From: Apostichopus japonicus | Lineage: Eukaryota; Echinodermata; Holothuroidea; Aspidochirotida; Stichopodidae | DNA length: 64,000 bases | Direction of reading: 5' to 3' | Assembly: GCF_037975245.1 (NCBI RefSeq) | Contig: NC_092582.1 | Span: 19,494,577 to 19,558,576 of the forward strand | In this document: positions 13,031 through 25,528 of the stretch, piece after piece | Layout of the letters: each line of letters starts with the position of its first letter | How positions within the stretch are numbered: position 1 is the first letter of the stretch | Program-made: the position numbers and the translations under genes | Notes under the pieces: generated by a model | The model's database searches: none | What the model was told of the DNA's origin: nothing | Seen by the model: the letters and a program-made list of their open reading frames with translations, nothing else

Positions 13031-13031
13031 G

Positions 13032-13430
13032 TCATATGGACGAATTTTCAAGTAACGCAATAACGTTATTCTGTGAAAATCCGACCACTTTTACTTGGTA
13101 GTCCTCAGCACAGTCACCGGGCACACTTGCATTGCGTTCATATCCAAAATAGGTACTGAAGGCTTCACTTTGATTGTTCAGCGTAATAAAGTGACTGTAA
13201 GTATAGGCCTTGGTTATTACGTCCGTGTACACCACTGAGATCGGGGTCGGCATAAGTTTACACATGGGCGCAGACATGTTGTTTATCCAGGAAATGCCTG
13301 CGATTGGCTGAAACCCTAAGTCTTTTCTGAGATCTATTTTGATTGGTGCTAACATTCTGTGACAACGTCGTAGTGAAAAGTAAGGACTGAGACTTGCACC
13401 ATTCATCTGACTGTCAATCCAATCAGAAAA
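13032..13430 (-). promoter_or_regulatory. Promoter/start module, copy B, with possible first exon
   Basis: Read on the minus strand, this repeats copy A (60-180): CCAATCA, TTAGCACCAATCAAAATAGA, GGTTTCAGCCAATCGC and then ATGTCTGCGCCCAT, with ATG at 13277. The frame from that ATG runs 81 codons to 13032 and starts MSAPMCKLMPTPISVVYTDV. A donor-like CAA|GTAAAA at about 13097-13092 would end a first exon after ...GDCAEDYQ. No protein family was recognised. The coding parts of copies A and B diverge right after MSAP while the upstream CCAAT block is conserved, as for a shared promoter. Confidence 0.35.
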
Positions 13431-14480
13431 GGTGTCGTGATATTCACCAGGCTGCTAGACCCATTTTCTTCACCCAGGAGCTGCACAAAATGGAATCTCA
13501 TGTTGAAAGTAACATGTACTTAGTCTAGATTATAATGCAAATATTACAGAGCTCGTACCTGGAACCTGCACAGCTTACAGATAGTATAATCAGGAGAGTT
13601 GTACTGGTACAGTAGTACAGAAACACCATGCCAGGGAAAATAAGCTGTTCCATCCCATCTCCCATCATAACTACCTTCCATTAGCTGAGAACTTCCATAG
13701 AGTATTACAAGAATTGGTTCCTAGTGACTTTACCGTTGGGTATTATTGAAAGCAGTTGACCTTAAGTGCTTAGGTTACAAGAAATTTATCTTGTTACATT
13801 TTTGTTCTTTTCATGTGTAGGCCTAAATTAGACTAGGCTAGTATTATTATGCAATAGTTTTGTAGTCACCAACTCAAGTCGAAGTCAAACATAGGCCAAA
13901 TTCTAGGCCTACTTCAAGGATTATAAGGTAACCTAGGCCACAACTGCCGTGGATTCCGTACCTAATCAGACAAAAAATATGTAGCTACACTCCTGGCTCC
14001 TTACCCCCCCCCCCCCGCAACACACACAAACACGTTCATACGCCTTAGATATTTCATGAAAGGCGCGATTATGGCTTCGCGGAACGCCTCCTTCGCGAAA
14101 CCCATCCCCTAATTAAATGCAATAGAATAGAACATGTCCTAGCACTACCTGGGACTTGAGTGAAAACTTCTCGGATTATTCTGATATATGATGAAAACTT
14201 ACGAGTTGGCTCCAGTTACAACCACAACCTTGGGTTTGTCGACATTTTTAGCAAATTTCCCATTCATATTTGAAAAGGAAAGATCTTGTGCATGGCAGAA
14301 TGATACTACTGTAGGATGTAGGTCGTGAAGTGAGGTTAGTTTCGACAACACAGTTAGGATGACCTTTAACGTCACTTCCGTTTTTGATTCGCTGATAATA
14401 TGAATCGTCGTCTTAGAGGTAAATCGTTAAACTTTTTGGATATGTTGGGGATAGAGATGAAGATACCAGTTACTTTTAGA
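13431..14480. other. No gene seen
   Basis: Non-coding; a C-run at 14005-14017 is the only notable tract. Confidence 0.5.
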
Positions 14481-14539
14481 TCATGGTGAAAACCAAATTC
14501 ATAAAATCAAGTCAAGAAATTATGGAAAACGAAACACTC

Positions 14540-15655
14540 CGTGAGCTGTATAGTACCAAGTGCTTGAATCACCAATGTGATCGAATCACTCAGAATGCCA
14601 CTGGCATATCGAGTGTTTGGCGGCTTTCTAGTCACTTCGCCCAACAACCATTTCGCCCAACTGCCATTTCGCCCAACCAGCCTGGTCATTTCGCCCAACC
14701 ATCTTAGTCATTTAGCCCAACCATCTTAGTCATTTCGCCCAACCAGCATGGTCATTTCGCCCAACCGTGTTGGTCATTTCGCCCAACCTTATTTTTACTA
14801 ATATTCAGTCAAAATAATATTACTTTTTCTATTCCACTAGTTCAATTTGATTTATTTTGGGTTAGGTTACTTCGTAATAGGTAAATAAAGTGGTCCGCTC
14901 GATATCGATCGGAGTCTGATCAGTTATTTTGGGTATAATGGGAGGATTACACTACTTTAGGCGTTTACGCATACAATGGAAGTTATACTGATCTTATACA
15001 AACAAAGGGGAATCGGTGTGGAATAATATAACCGTTTCTATTTCACTAGTTCAATTTGATTTATTTTGGGTTATATAATTGGAAGTTATATTATTATTAT
15101 ATGGAATTATATTATTATATCCTGTAACGTTAACAATTCCCGAACGTTTCCTTTTGAAGTATCACATTTAATCAAGGTTGGGCGAAATGACCAGGCTGGT
15201 TGGGCGAAATGACCAGGCTGGTTGGGCGAAATGGTAAGATTGGGCGAAATGGCAGTTGGGCGAAATGGTTGTTGGGCGAAGTGACCTGCTTCCGTTTGGC
15301 TTACGGTGGTGCAGCGGTCAGAGAAACACTCAAAATGCAATACCAAGTGTTTGAATCACTGTGCTTTGGAACGTAAGTGAACGCCCAGAGTGCAATACCA
15401 AGTGTTTGAATCACTGTTCCATTGATACGTAAGTGAAACACTCAGAATACAATACCAAGTGTTTGAATCACGGTGCCATTGGTAAGTAAGTGAAACACTA
15501 AGAATGCAATGCCAAGTGTTTGAATCACTTTGCCTTTGGTACATAAGTGAAACACTCAGAATGCAATACAAAGTGTTTGGTTTTGTTCCCTTGGTAAGAT
15601 AAACACTCAGAATGCATTTGGATTATACGAAGTGCTTGAATGTGGCACTCAGAAT
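14540..15655. repeat. 60-bp minisatellite (interrupted)
   Basis: Units of about 60 bases carry AAACACTCAGAATGCAATAC followed by CAAGTGTTTGAATCAC and a variable spacer with a 'GTAAGTG' joint. About five or six copies lie at 15319-15655, and a further diverged unit lies at 14556-14622, left of the foldback element at 14631-15285. That element therefore appears to have landed inside the array. The minus-strand frame shows the 20-residue period (SNTWYCILSVSLTYQW). Confidence 0.75.
14631..15285. mobile_element. Foldback/MITE with CATTTCGCCCAAC sub-repeats
   Basis: The left arm begins GTCACTTCGCCCAACAACC and the right arm ends with its reverse complement. Both arms contain several tandem copies of a roughly 22-base unit with the core CATTTCGCCCAAC (left 14631-14787, right 15174-15285). 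The roughly 390-bp centre is AT-rich and non-coding, with an internal repeat of 'TATTCCACTAGTTCAATTTGATTTATTTTGGGTTA'-like text at 14828 and 15038. No clear TSD was found. The structure is that of a non-autonomous foldback DNA element. Confidence 0.75.
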
Positions 15656-15658
15656 GCA

Positions 15659-16052
15659 AGAAGGTCTCAAGTACAAAACGTTCTTTTTGTCATAATTGTT
15701 TTCATATTGTTCGAGATACGAAAGTATGTTACTGACGAGGGCCAGATGGGAGATTTTCATCATGAAAACCTCTACAATATTTCTCCTCTATCTATTTTAT
15801 CTAGGCATTCGGATCGATTGATTTCAGTAAACAAAGTTCCTGTTGAACAGTTCTCCTTTAACTTCATCATCTAACCGATTCGTTCTCTCTCGGTGATCGC
15901 GTTGGTAATTCTTTCATGATTAATATTTTTCTAAAACTTAACTCATCAACGGAACGAATTATATTTATTTCCGTATAGCCAAATTTTGTTTATTTTAGTC
16001 TTCTACAATAACTAAAGACCAATTGTTGATTTCTTTGAGAACATGAAATTAC
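15659..16052. repeat. Left part of tandem-duplication copy 1
   Basis: This segment is nearly identical to 25982-26375, from GAAGGTCTC to GAAATTAC, including a 'CGGATCGATTGATTTCAGTAAACAAAG' block. In copy 2 the sequence continues directly into text that in copy 1 resumes only at 21237. Copy 1 is therefore split by the hAT element. No coding function was seen. Confidence 0.9.
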
Positions 16053-16381
16053 AGGGGCGTATCCAGGATTTTCCAATGGGGGGGGCGCCAGGCATGAATG
16101 ATCGCCGTCCTGGGGGATGGGTCTAAGGGGAGGGGTGGACAATTTTTTTTTTCGAAGAAGGGCTGACATGCAAAATGGTGCCATATGTGATCCATTTTTC
16201 GACCTTAATAATAAGCAACAATACCAGTAAAAATGGACACAAAATGCACAAAAGAAATCTATGAATTTTACTTTAGTTTATCAATGATTTACAACATGAA
16301 GTTTGGCAACAATAGCAAAATGGTCTGACTGTACAGTGGTTGAATTACTGCTAAATTTGACTGAATTTGATGCAGAGATAA

Positions 16382-19300
16382 TTACTTCTCTTCCATTGGG
16401 TTAAGAAATGTCATTCTTCGTGGATGCTTGCGACTGTAGATGTTGATAATTTCATCATAGTCCAAGGCAATGTCCTTATGGAAATACAACAGGATCAAGG
16501 CATTGAGGCGGTCTTCTAACATGGTACTGCGAAGCTTCTTCTTGACAATCTTGAAGGCGGAATGAACTCGCTCAACCTCGGCACTTGTAACTGGCAGCAG
16601 AAGCAAACTCTGGAGTACAGCACAGACATTTGGAAACTGCTTGCTGTTCATCTGCCGTAGTGTGTCGCTGACTGTTTTTGGTCTTTCAGCGTCATCCACT
16701 TCCCGCCAGAACCGTTTCCAGAGCCGAACCTCCTGGGAGACAGAAGCAGGAGATGGCATGTCCGGGCCGTAATACTGCACGATGGCATCGACCTTGTCAT
16801 CAGAGCAGAGGTCAAGGTTCGCTGGAAGAAGGCACAACGCCCGAACAGCTTTATGGGACAGGCTAGTGAAACGATTTGACAGCTCAGTAATCAGGCCATC
16901 TAAATATGGAATGAAAACAGCCCTCTTCCAATAGATTTTGCTGCTGCCATCTGCAGGAACATTTGTCCTAGCAGTCTGTCTGCGACAGGTCCTGGGAACG
17001 GTAATTTCTATGCCAGCAGCCTCAGCCATAGTAGACATGGAGGTGAATAGCCTATCAAATTCGGCATCAACATCATCCCGGACAGCCTTGATCTCGTCGG
17101 TGACCATTGTGATCTGCTCGTAGGCCCTGATGACATCCATACTAGTACCTTGCAGCATCACACTAAGGGATTTGGTGTACTCAAAGATGTATGAAGCACA
17201 CACACATGCGACAACAAACGATGATGAGGTAAGGGCGGCTATCAGACCATTGGCTTCGGTGATTGCCTTACTGCTCCACGTCTGGTCCCTCTGCCCTCTA
17301 ATCATGTCCAGACAGTCCAGCACCGGCTCATAGAGAACAATGAAATCCTCCAGGGCGGTGTGGCGCTCCACCCATCGAGTTGCACACAGAAGCTTCAGTT
17401 TCTGTAGTGGAATCTGGTCCCCACCACCCTGTTCACGTCGGCGACCGTTTAATTCACTGATGGCCTTCTCCAGTTGACGTGACCGCTTTGGAGAGCCTTC
17501 GAAGAAGAGCCCTGTTGACTTGATGGCAGACAGCATGAGGGTGATTTCAGTCACAGAACAAGCCTTTGAGAGAGCCAAATTCAAACTGTGGCTTGAGCAG
17601 TGGTGGTAATGAGCCCGGGGTGACACTTCCTGAAATCGAGCCGCACAGCCTCTTTCCTTCCCTGCCATGTTCCCAGCCCCATCATACGTCTGACCACGGC
17701 AGTCTTGTGGATTAAGTCCAAGGGCTGTCAGCGTGTCCAAAATGTTTCGGCATATCTCCTCCCCAGTGATGGAGTCACAAGCAACATACCCAACTAACCG
17801 CTCAATTGGTTTATTCCCCTTGAGGTAGCGGATGACAATTGCAAGCTGTTCCCAGTTGGCAATGTCGGTGACTTCGTCAGCCTCCACTGTGTAGAACGGC
17901 CCTAGAGGCTGGGCCTTCACCTCAGAAATGATGATGCCCTGAATATACTCCTTTATGCAGAGCAGAAGATCATTCTGACAGATAGCAGATGTGTAAACTG
18001 CATTCAGGGGGGCAGTTTGAAGATGTTCCGCCAAGGCATTGTCACCTGCATCCACCCGGAAGTCAAGCAATGCTTTGAAGTTGCCCTTGTTCAAAGCGGA
18101 TGACGTCTGCTCATCCCTGTGCCCGCGCAGCGCCCATCCCTGCCTTCCACAAATCTCTACAGTCTTAATAATTGACTTCAGAAACTGTCGATTCTTCTGA
18201 ACCAGTTCCTTGCGTCTCTCGGTCAGGGAATGGTCAATTCGTTTGTCTGGAGTTGTCGTCGACGTGGAAAAATTGGTCATGGTAAACATGGCAGCCTTGT
18301 GGTATTCTAGAGTACTGTGGACATTGATGTCGGATCGTGCATCTTTCCAGTTACAGTACGACTGTGAGATCAGTAACTTGCTTCGTGCCCCCTTCTTCGG
18401 CTTGGTAGGGAACAGAACACATGGCAGGCAGTAGAGTCCATCTTCCTTTGTAGAGTAGCACAGGAATGGAAATTTGCTGAACCAGTCATGCTGGCAATAT
18501 CTCTTAGCCCTACCAGATTCCTTCCTCTTGTCTTTGAACTCCCGGCTTGGAAACTTGAACTGTGGGTGCGGGCACCTGTTTTCCATCAAGCGGAGCTTGT
18601 CTTCGTCACTGACTTTACCATTTAGAAAGTCAGCAATGTCGAGTGCAGACGGATTGGCTGAGACTGAAGCTGAAATGAGAAGAAAGGAAAATAAGGTATT
18701 CTAAGCTATTAAGTAATTTACAAGTTATGATCTATTAAAACAAATGCCTCATTTTACAATGTTGTCAGGTATTATGTAATTTCAGTTTTGTATCCTAAAC
18801 TCCTTATACAATCTCAAGAGCCATCTTAAATCTTAATCTTAAAATAAAATCTTTCAAAAAACAGCTTTTCTGACATGTCCTTTGACAAAACAGGGGACGT
18901 CACATGGTACCCGAGCAGTGAGGCTTTGGGTTTGTGATCGAAAGATTGTGGGTTTGAGTCCCAGACCACCATTGTGTATCCTTGGTCAAGTAAATCCTCA
19001 GTTGCCCATAAAAACTATGTAAAAGCATAATCAATTATACCTTGCGGAGGCTCCTCTTGGGCGCTACTGGTTGAAGCTCCTGTTGCACCAACGTCCACGT
19101 CCCTGCCATCTCCATGCTGATCGGAGCTGCTTTCCCTCTGGGCTGTGGTGTCTTGGTCATCGTGCTTTCGCTTCCTCCTATAGAAAAATGAAAAAAGAAT
19201 ACCATACTGTAAGGCACTCATCCAACTTCCATTTTTTTGACATTTGATTAGTACATTGTCACACGGTACACTTCTGCCTTAGTGACTGACGGCCAGCTTC

Positions 19301-20337
19301 TCAAGCAAATTTTTTTATGCCCCTCATTTTTTTTTTAGCTAGGGAGGGTACGGAAAATCTGTGATTCTGATGCAAAAATACAATTCTGGGCGTGCCCACA
19401 GTAAGTCAATGGGGGATTTTAAATGCAGGGTCACTTTAGTTCTATCCCACAATGCAATGCGAAAATCTATTAATGATAAGGTCTATGGCCTACACTAGGC
19501 TTATCTAGCCTGTCAGTGACAGAACTACTCCTTCCGAAAATCTAGGCTAGCCTATATATTTCATTGAAATTGTAGTTCAACTGACAAGGGCGTAGGAACC
19601 GGGGGGCTGGGGGGGGGCGCCAGCCCCCCAGTGAAAAATATGGGGGGGGGGCGGAAGTATCGTTCCGCCCCCCGCTCCGCAAGTCAGAAAACCCCTTTTT
19701 CATTTCCAAATGAGAAAAAAAATCTCATTTGAAGCACCAAATTGCATCTAAGGCCAGGTGAAAATGCAAAATTCTTTACAAAATGAAGTGGGTGTTGAAG
19801 TGTGCTATATTGCACCAAATTGCATCTGAGGCCACCTGGAAATGCAAAAAAATTCCAAAGGGGAGGGGGACACCCCCTCCCCTTAGACCTCTCCCCCAGG
19901 CCGGCCATCAGTCTTCAGCCCCCCCACTCAAAAGTACCTTCCTACGCCACTGTCAACTGATTTGAAATACTTTAATTTCAAAAGCAGGTACCCTAGCCTA
20001 GCCTAGGGCCTAGGCCTAGACCAATATAAAGGGCAAGAATCATAATGCCCTCCATAACACAACGATTTTGTTCTGACGGTACCTGACGGTGTTTTACGTC
20101 TAGCACGACCCCTAGGCTAGGCCACGTGGGGCTTGTAATTGTATTACGTAGGCCTATCCTACCACATAAAACTGTATAATATATATGGTAGGATAGGACA
20201 TACGCTAAGCGCCTGTGGGCTAGGCGTAACGTTAGGCTAATGTAATGATGCAAGCCTAAAACAAGGGAAAACAAACAGATGCCTTACCTTTCGCCCTTGA
20301 CAACAAAGTCTGTAATTTGCGACTTCTGCTTGCTCAT
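16382..20337 (-). CDS. hAT-family transposase (TTF zinc finger/ZMYM1-like), 3 exons
   Basis: The coding exons are 20337-20288, 19177-19041 and 18669-16382. All joints are GT-AG and phase-consistent (2, then 1), giving 825 codons with a TAA stop and no internal stop. The start ATG at 20337 opens MSKQKSQITDFVVKGER, followed by a basic RKRKHDD patch. A TTF-type zinc finger lies around residues 94-150 (REFK...WFSKFPFLCYS...LYCLPCVLF). The RNase-H-like core shows VEADEVTDIANWEQLA (first acidic residues about 325-330) and GQTYDGAGNMAG, then HHCSSHSLNLAL. The C-terminal hAT dimerisation region is about 735-800 (LLLPVTSAEVERVHSAF). Length and domain order match the 'zinc finger MYM-type 1 / 52-kDa repressor-like' group of hAT proteins. 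Its place inside a TSD-flanked element argues for a transposase rather than a domesticated gene. Function would be cut-and-paste transposition in the nucleus. Confidence 0.9.
18894..19010 (+). repeat. tRNA-derived SINE-like segment
   Basis: GGTACCCGAGCAGTGAGGC resembles an A box and GGGTTTGAGTCCC (18950-18962) a B box, followed by CAGACCACC. The layout is that of a tRNA-related SINE head. It lies in intron 2 of the hAT transposase, so it arrived in, or travels with, the element. The A box is degenerate, and no cloverleaf good enough for a functional tRNA was found. Confidence 0.5.
19585..19952 (+). mobile_element. Nested non-autonomous hAT-like element, perfect TSD
   Basis: The ends are CAAGGGCGTAGGAACC and TTCCTACGCCACTG, flanked by perfect TCAACTGA copies (19577-19584 and 19953-19960). 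It belongs to the same family as 9060-9320 (opposite orientation), with G-runs, TGAGAAAAAAAATCTCA and the paired 'GCACCAAATTGCATCT' motifs. It lies in intron 1 of the transposase and is therefore younger than the host element or co-mobilised with it. Confidence 0.85.
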
Positions 20338-21236
20338 TTTTCAAATGTTCACCATCATCTTTGTTGAACGTAAACTTAAACAGTCGAATAAACGTGGCTT
20401 GATAAACGGTTGAAACTTCGAACCGGAACGGAACCACTCACCAGCGCATCGTGCAGAAAGGTGACTGACTGATTTCTTTCCCTACGAAGATGGGGGCATT
20501 GAGTAATAAACCGCTGCAGTTTAGGTTTAGCCACATTCTGATAAAAAAATCTGTGACATTATAGGTATTCTTTTAATGTCATTTATCAAAAAATAATTTA
20601 ACGTATTTAACTATTATCTGGAAAAAATGTACAAAAATTGTTTAAGTATGACTTAAATATTTATAACATAGGCATAATGAATGCTTTTATCTGCAAGATA
20701 TTTAAAATCTTGTGTTCAGTGTTGTTTGTAAAAAAAGAGCTTTTGACGCGAGCGGTCGAAGCCTAAAAATTAAATACTATAATAACGTCTTATCGTGTTA
20801 GCAAAGTATGATTAGTAATTTGAAAATCGAGGTCATGAAAAATTGTACACAAAAAATTTGAGGCATAAAAGGTCAGCAGAAATAAATTTCGTGAATGGAC
20901 AAGTCAAAATTTTTGCCTCGATAGAGTAACCTCACGTGTTATAAACGGAGCTATTATGGGCTTCCCTCAGGCAGCCCAGAGGCCTTATACACGCCCTGTG
21001 CTACGCGATAATATAAACACAATTACCATCTATGTTTCTAAAACTATTATACCGCCGAACTTCGCCAGGACCTTTTTTTGGTAAACAAAAAATAAAGCAT
21101 ACGGAGGGGGGGGGGGGGGGGTTGAGCGATCAAAGACATCTCACATAAAGGTCGTCATCAATTTTTTTTTTTTTTTTGCTAAACTTTTTTTTTTTTGGTG
21201 ACGGCCAATAGGGGGGCGCGCGCCTGTTGCGCCCCT

Positions 21237-23290
21237 GAATTACATGTCGACATGTTCATACGTAGGGAATACCCAGAAAGTTGAAAAATTTATAGAGATG
21301 CATAATGTTCGGCACGGCTCTCATTCTCTCGCCTGGCTACGGGCCTATCTGTCGACACATACCAATCAGTCATACCTTAATGCCAAACTTCATTAGTTTA
21401 CGAGTATGTTACACTCAACACTTCTTTGAATATGATATATGCAATAGTGCTTTATGCCATTTGTAGCAGAACAATGATCGACAAAAGAAATAATTTGCCC
21501 ATAATATCTCAGTGACAAATATATTATCATTGGTTAATTGTCATGACAACCAATCAAGCTTTCTCTCTCTCTCTCTCTCTCTATTTTCTTCAAGGCTGTC
21601 GAAAGAAAGGTAAATGGCAAAGTTATTCCAATTGTGGCGATCCTCGAAATCGGATTCAGATCAGGTAATTCAGGTGAAACAAGATACGTCCGGCGTCTAG
21701 AAATATTGATGAGCTAAAAGCACGATTCGACACAATGTTAGGTCTAAGTCATCAGAACGCGTCAATGAAATGTGAATGTATAAACTAACAATTATAACTC
21801 AGGAAAAAACTTTCACCCCTGCCCACCACCCCGACACCCCAAAAGTCTGAATTGTTGCCAAAATGTACTTTCGGATGCGATCATATATAATCATAACATT
21901 ACCTTTACTCCATAAGGAACTATGGCAGGCAAATAGAGAACATAGCCCACCACAGTATGGAACGCCGAACGTACATTTACTTTTGTGTTCTTTGAAGAGT
22001 TTGGTGTTGTACAAATTGTTATACAAAAAAGCGAAAAGCAAAGAGGCTTAGAAATATGAGGAGAACGTTTGCTGTTTGAGTTGTTTGATGATATCTAACA
22101 TTATTTCATATTACTCGATTATATACGGTCAAAGGTAATCAGGCTGAAAAGTCTAACGCAATGTCTAAAGACATAGAACGAAGTTAAAGTGTAGTTTTGT
22201 TCACTGCCAAATTGTAATTAAGCATATTCAGTGGTGTATGGTAACTTGGTGTTTCGCCCAACTTCGTCCCTAATTATAAATTAGAAGTGTTTAAGACGTG
22301 ACTGTTTGTTGAGAAATTGATAATTGTAGTTAAAATGTACTCTTACATTAACACATCAAAAAACTGGAAGTTGTGTTACCTAATGCAGGGATGGTTCAAG
22401 TTTCATACGTGCTAATGAATCCAGATAACTGAGTACATTTATGAAACCTACTGGTTTTGGTAAGGGTCAAAGGCCCACAGAGGTCAAGGTCTGAAATTTG
22501 GTAAACATGGTAAAAACAATGTTACAGCGTTAATTCATTGCATTTGATGTGTAGGTTCACGTTAGTGAGTACCAAAGCACTACAGTTGTAAAAGGTCAAG
22601 AGTCATTGAGCTCATAAAAGGTCAAAGTCTGTAAACCCTGTAAGCACGATTTCCTCCAACCGTACAAATGAGAATGACTTCAGACTAATTTACACATGAA
22701 TGCCTACTATAGCACGTGGCATAATTTCTGTGAACGTCGTGTCAAGGAATCACAATGAGCCGATCGGCTTGCTGGTTATTTCATTAGGTTCATGAATGAT
22801 ATTTTCTGTTACCTATCTAGATGGTTATCCGTATCTGGAGTTCGGCGGGTTTTATTGGAATTCTGATTATGCAGATATTGAATTTTTCATCCCAATTGAA
22901 GTCCCCGATCTATTAAGCTATAAGTACAATGGGGAACAAGAGAATGTTGAGTTTCGTGTTACTAAAGGGACCAAGCAACTGTGGTTGGAAGTAGATGTTG
23001 ACGATATTAAATTCACAGAGTAAGTTAAAAACACGGTTCTCATTGAGTTATTAGAAGAAACTGGTTATGGGTTGAAACCGTTCACCAGCATATCTGAGTC
23101 CGGTGTATAACTTTTGTAAGATCTACGCTAGTTGATATCGCCTACGCCAGGCGTTGAATATATGTTAAATGTCGTAAATGTTTAGTAATATGTGGACTTC
23201 CTAACCAGACGGTTGTGCGCTTCAGGGTTATCCGAAGACTGTACTAGCTTTAAAATAGCTTTATAGTTCGAACTACAACAACTTTTGAGA
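21237..23290. repeat. Right part of tandem-duplication copy 1
   Basis: Nearly collinear with 26376-28328, from TGTCGACA.GTTCAT to AGTTC.AACT. It includes a CT microsatellite (21560-21583) and the coding exon 22796-23019. Similarity fades after about 23290. Confidence 0.9.
22796..23019 (+). pseudogene. Duplicate of the first IL-1-like gene exon, phase-incompatible
   Basis: The open frame starts at ATG 22796, or after a TCTAG acceptor at 22820. It encodes MIFSVTYLDGYPYLEFGGFY through ...WLEVDVDDIKFTE and ends at a donor GTAAGT at 23020. It is about 76% identical in protein to the exon at 27815-28055. It lacks the extra 17 bases found before the donor in that copy, so it ends in phase 2. Exon 31169-31296 needs phase 1, and joining this copy would hit a stop in the third exon. 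It is therefore a probable decayed duplicate, or an exon used by an unseen isoform. No poly(A) signal or further exon of its own was found. Confidence 0.55.
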
Positions 23291-24507
<1,217 letters not shown>

Positions 24508-24677
24508 ATGGCGCTGCTGCGAAGATCGGCGTTGTCTTTAACGCACCCCAAACTGCATTATACTAGCGTCGACTTATCAGCCTTCTTAGTGCAGAGAGAA
24601 ACCAGAAATGGCCATGGGAAGCATCTCTTTATTGAACATATTTCACCAGGCGGAATTCTCCACGATGGAGGCATCAG
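24508..24677 (+). CDS. Candidate first coding exon, unrecognised
   Basis: ATG at 24508 in a good context (AACAACATGGCG) opens MALLRRSALSLTHPKLHYTS and the frame runs to HISPGGILHDGGIR, where AG|GTAAAT gives a clean donor after 24677 (phase 2). The composition is less AT-rich than its surroundings and looks coding. The basic, hydroxylated N-terminus would suit a mitochondrial targeting peptide, but that is inference. It does not join in phase to the exon at 27840 or to the one at 31169, so it is probably not part of the IL-1-like gene as modelled. The next exon was not found. Confidence 0.4.
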
Positions 24678-25500
24678 GTAAATACTTTTCCATCTCAATA
24701 ATTTTCTAATCAATGACGATCACGCATTATCGGTTGGTTTTTACAAGAGCGATTTACATTGCTTATAAGAACAGGCGAACAGTAATCACGCTAAGTTCAC
24801 CCTCTCTCTATGAATGTCTAGTCTTGGCCAAGCCGTTTGTTATACTTTTTTTATCGCGTGCAACTGTACATGCCTCAGAGTCCGTTTCTGCCTACCACGA
24901 ATGTGCTTGCCCACTGTATTTTACATGCCCGAGGATCTGTCCGATTCAAACCTAGTCTTGAACATTTCTCCAAATCGGGGCGTGACCTTGTGTAAACCAC
25001 AAAATCCCTATTCATATTACTATTATGAAATAATGTGTCATGTGAGATCATGTGTCTTTCACAGCAATTAGTGACCGTCTCACAGTGTACAAACCAATTT
25101 AAGGCCAAGTGATGTACACTGCAGGAGGTAGGGCTTGAATAAACATTTTGGGTGAAATGGGCCCAACTGGCAAACCTGATTGGCTTCTTCGCTTTTCTGA
25201 AGCAAATCTTCCAAATTCAAAAGAAAACATAAGATAGCTTGGGAGAAATGTGCAAGACCCTAGTATCAATCGAAAGCGTTACCGCTGTCGTTCTCTGGGC
25301 AGTACAGCAAGTAGATACGGGAAAATAGCTTTGGGGAAGAAAAAATCTTACACAAGACTAAATTGTATCTGGTTTTCTGTCCCATATAAAACTGAATAGT
25401 ATTTTATTGAAGTCATTCATAAAATAATCTGGTGGGTTTGGCCGAAGAGAAAACAAGTTGAGAGATTGCGAAACTTTTAATCAGAGTAATTCTGTCAATA
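24678..25500. other. No gene seen
   Basis: AT-rich sequence between the candidate exon and the LINE remnant. Overlapping short frames on both strands at 24713-25108 have no domain. Confidence 0.5.
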
Positions 25501-25528
25501 GGAAGTGAGGTCACGAGTGGACCACTGC

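Larger units (their letters stand above)
16053..21236 (-). mobile_element. Autonomous-looking hAT transposon
   Basis: A 5.18-kb insertion has AGGGGCG at the left end and its inverse CGCCCCT at the right. The left flank is GAAATTAC (16045-16052) and the right flank GAATTAC (21237-21243), an 8-bp hAT-size duplication that has lost one A on the right. The paralogous segment at 26368-26383 reads GAAATTACTTGTCGAC without the insertion, so the empty site is in the same window. It carries one transposase gene on the minus strand, a nested hAT-like element in intron 1 (19585-19952) and a tRNA-like segment in intron 2. Confidence 0.85.

Noticed and set aside
18907-18972. Functional tRNA gene
   Set aside because: B box is good but the A box is degenerate and no full cloverleaf could be drawn; called SINE-like instead.
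24508-24677. First exon of the IL-1-like gene
   Set aside because: It ends in phase 2, whereas the exons at 27840 and 31169 both need phase 1; no bridging exon was found.
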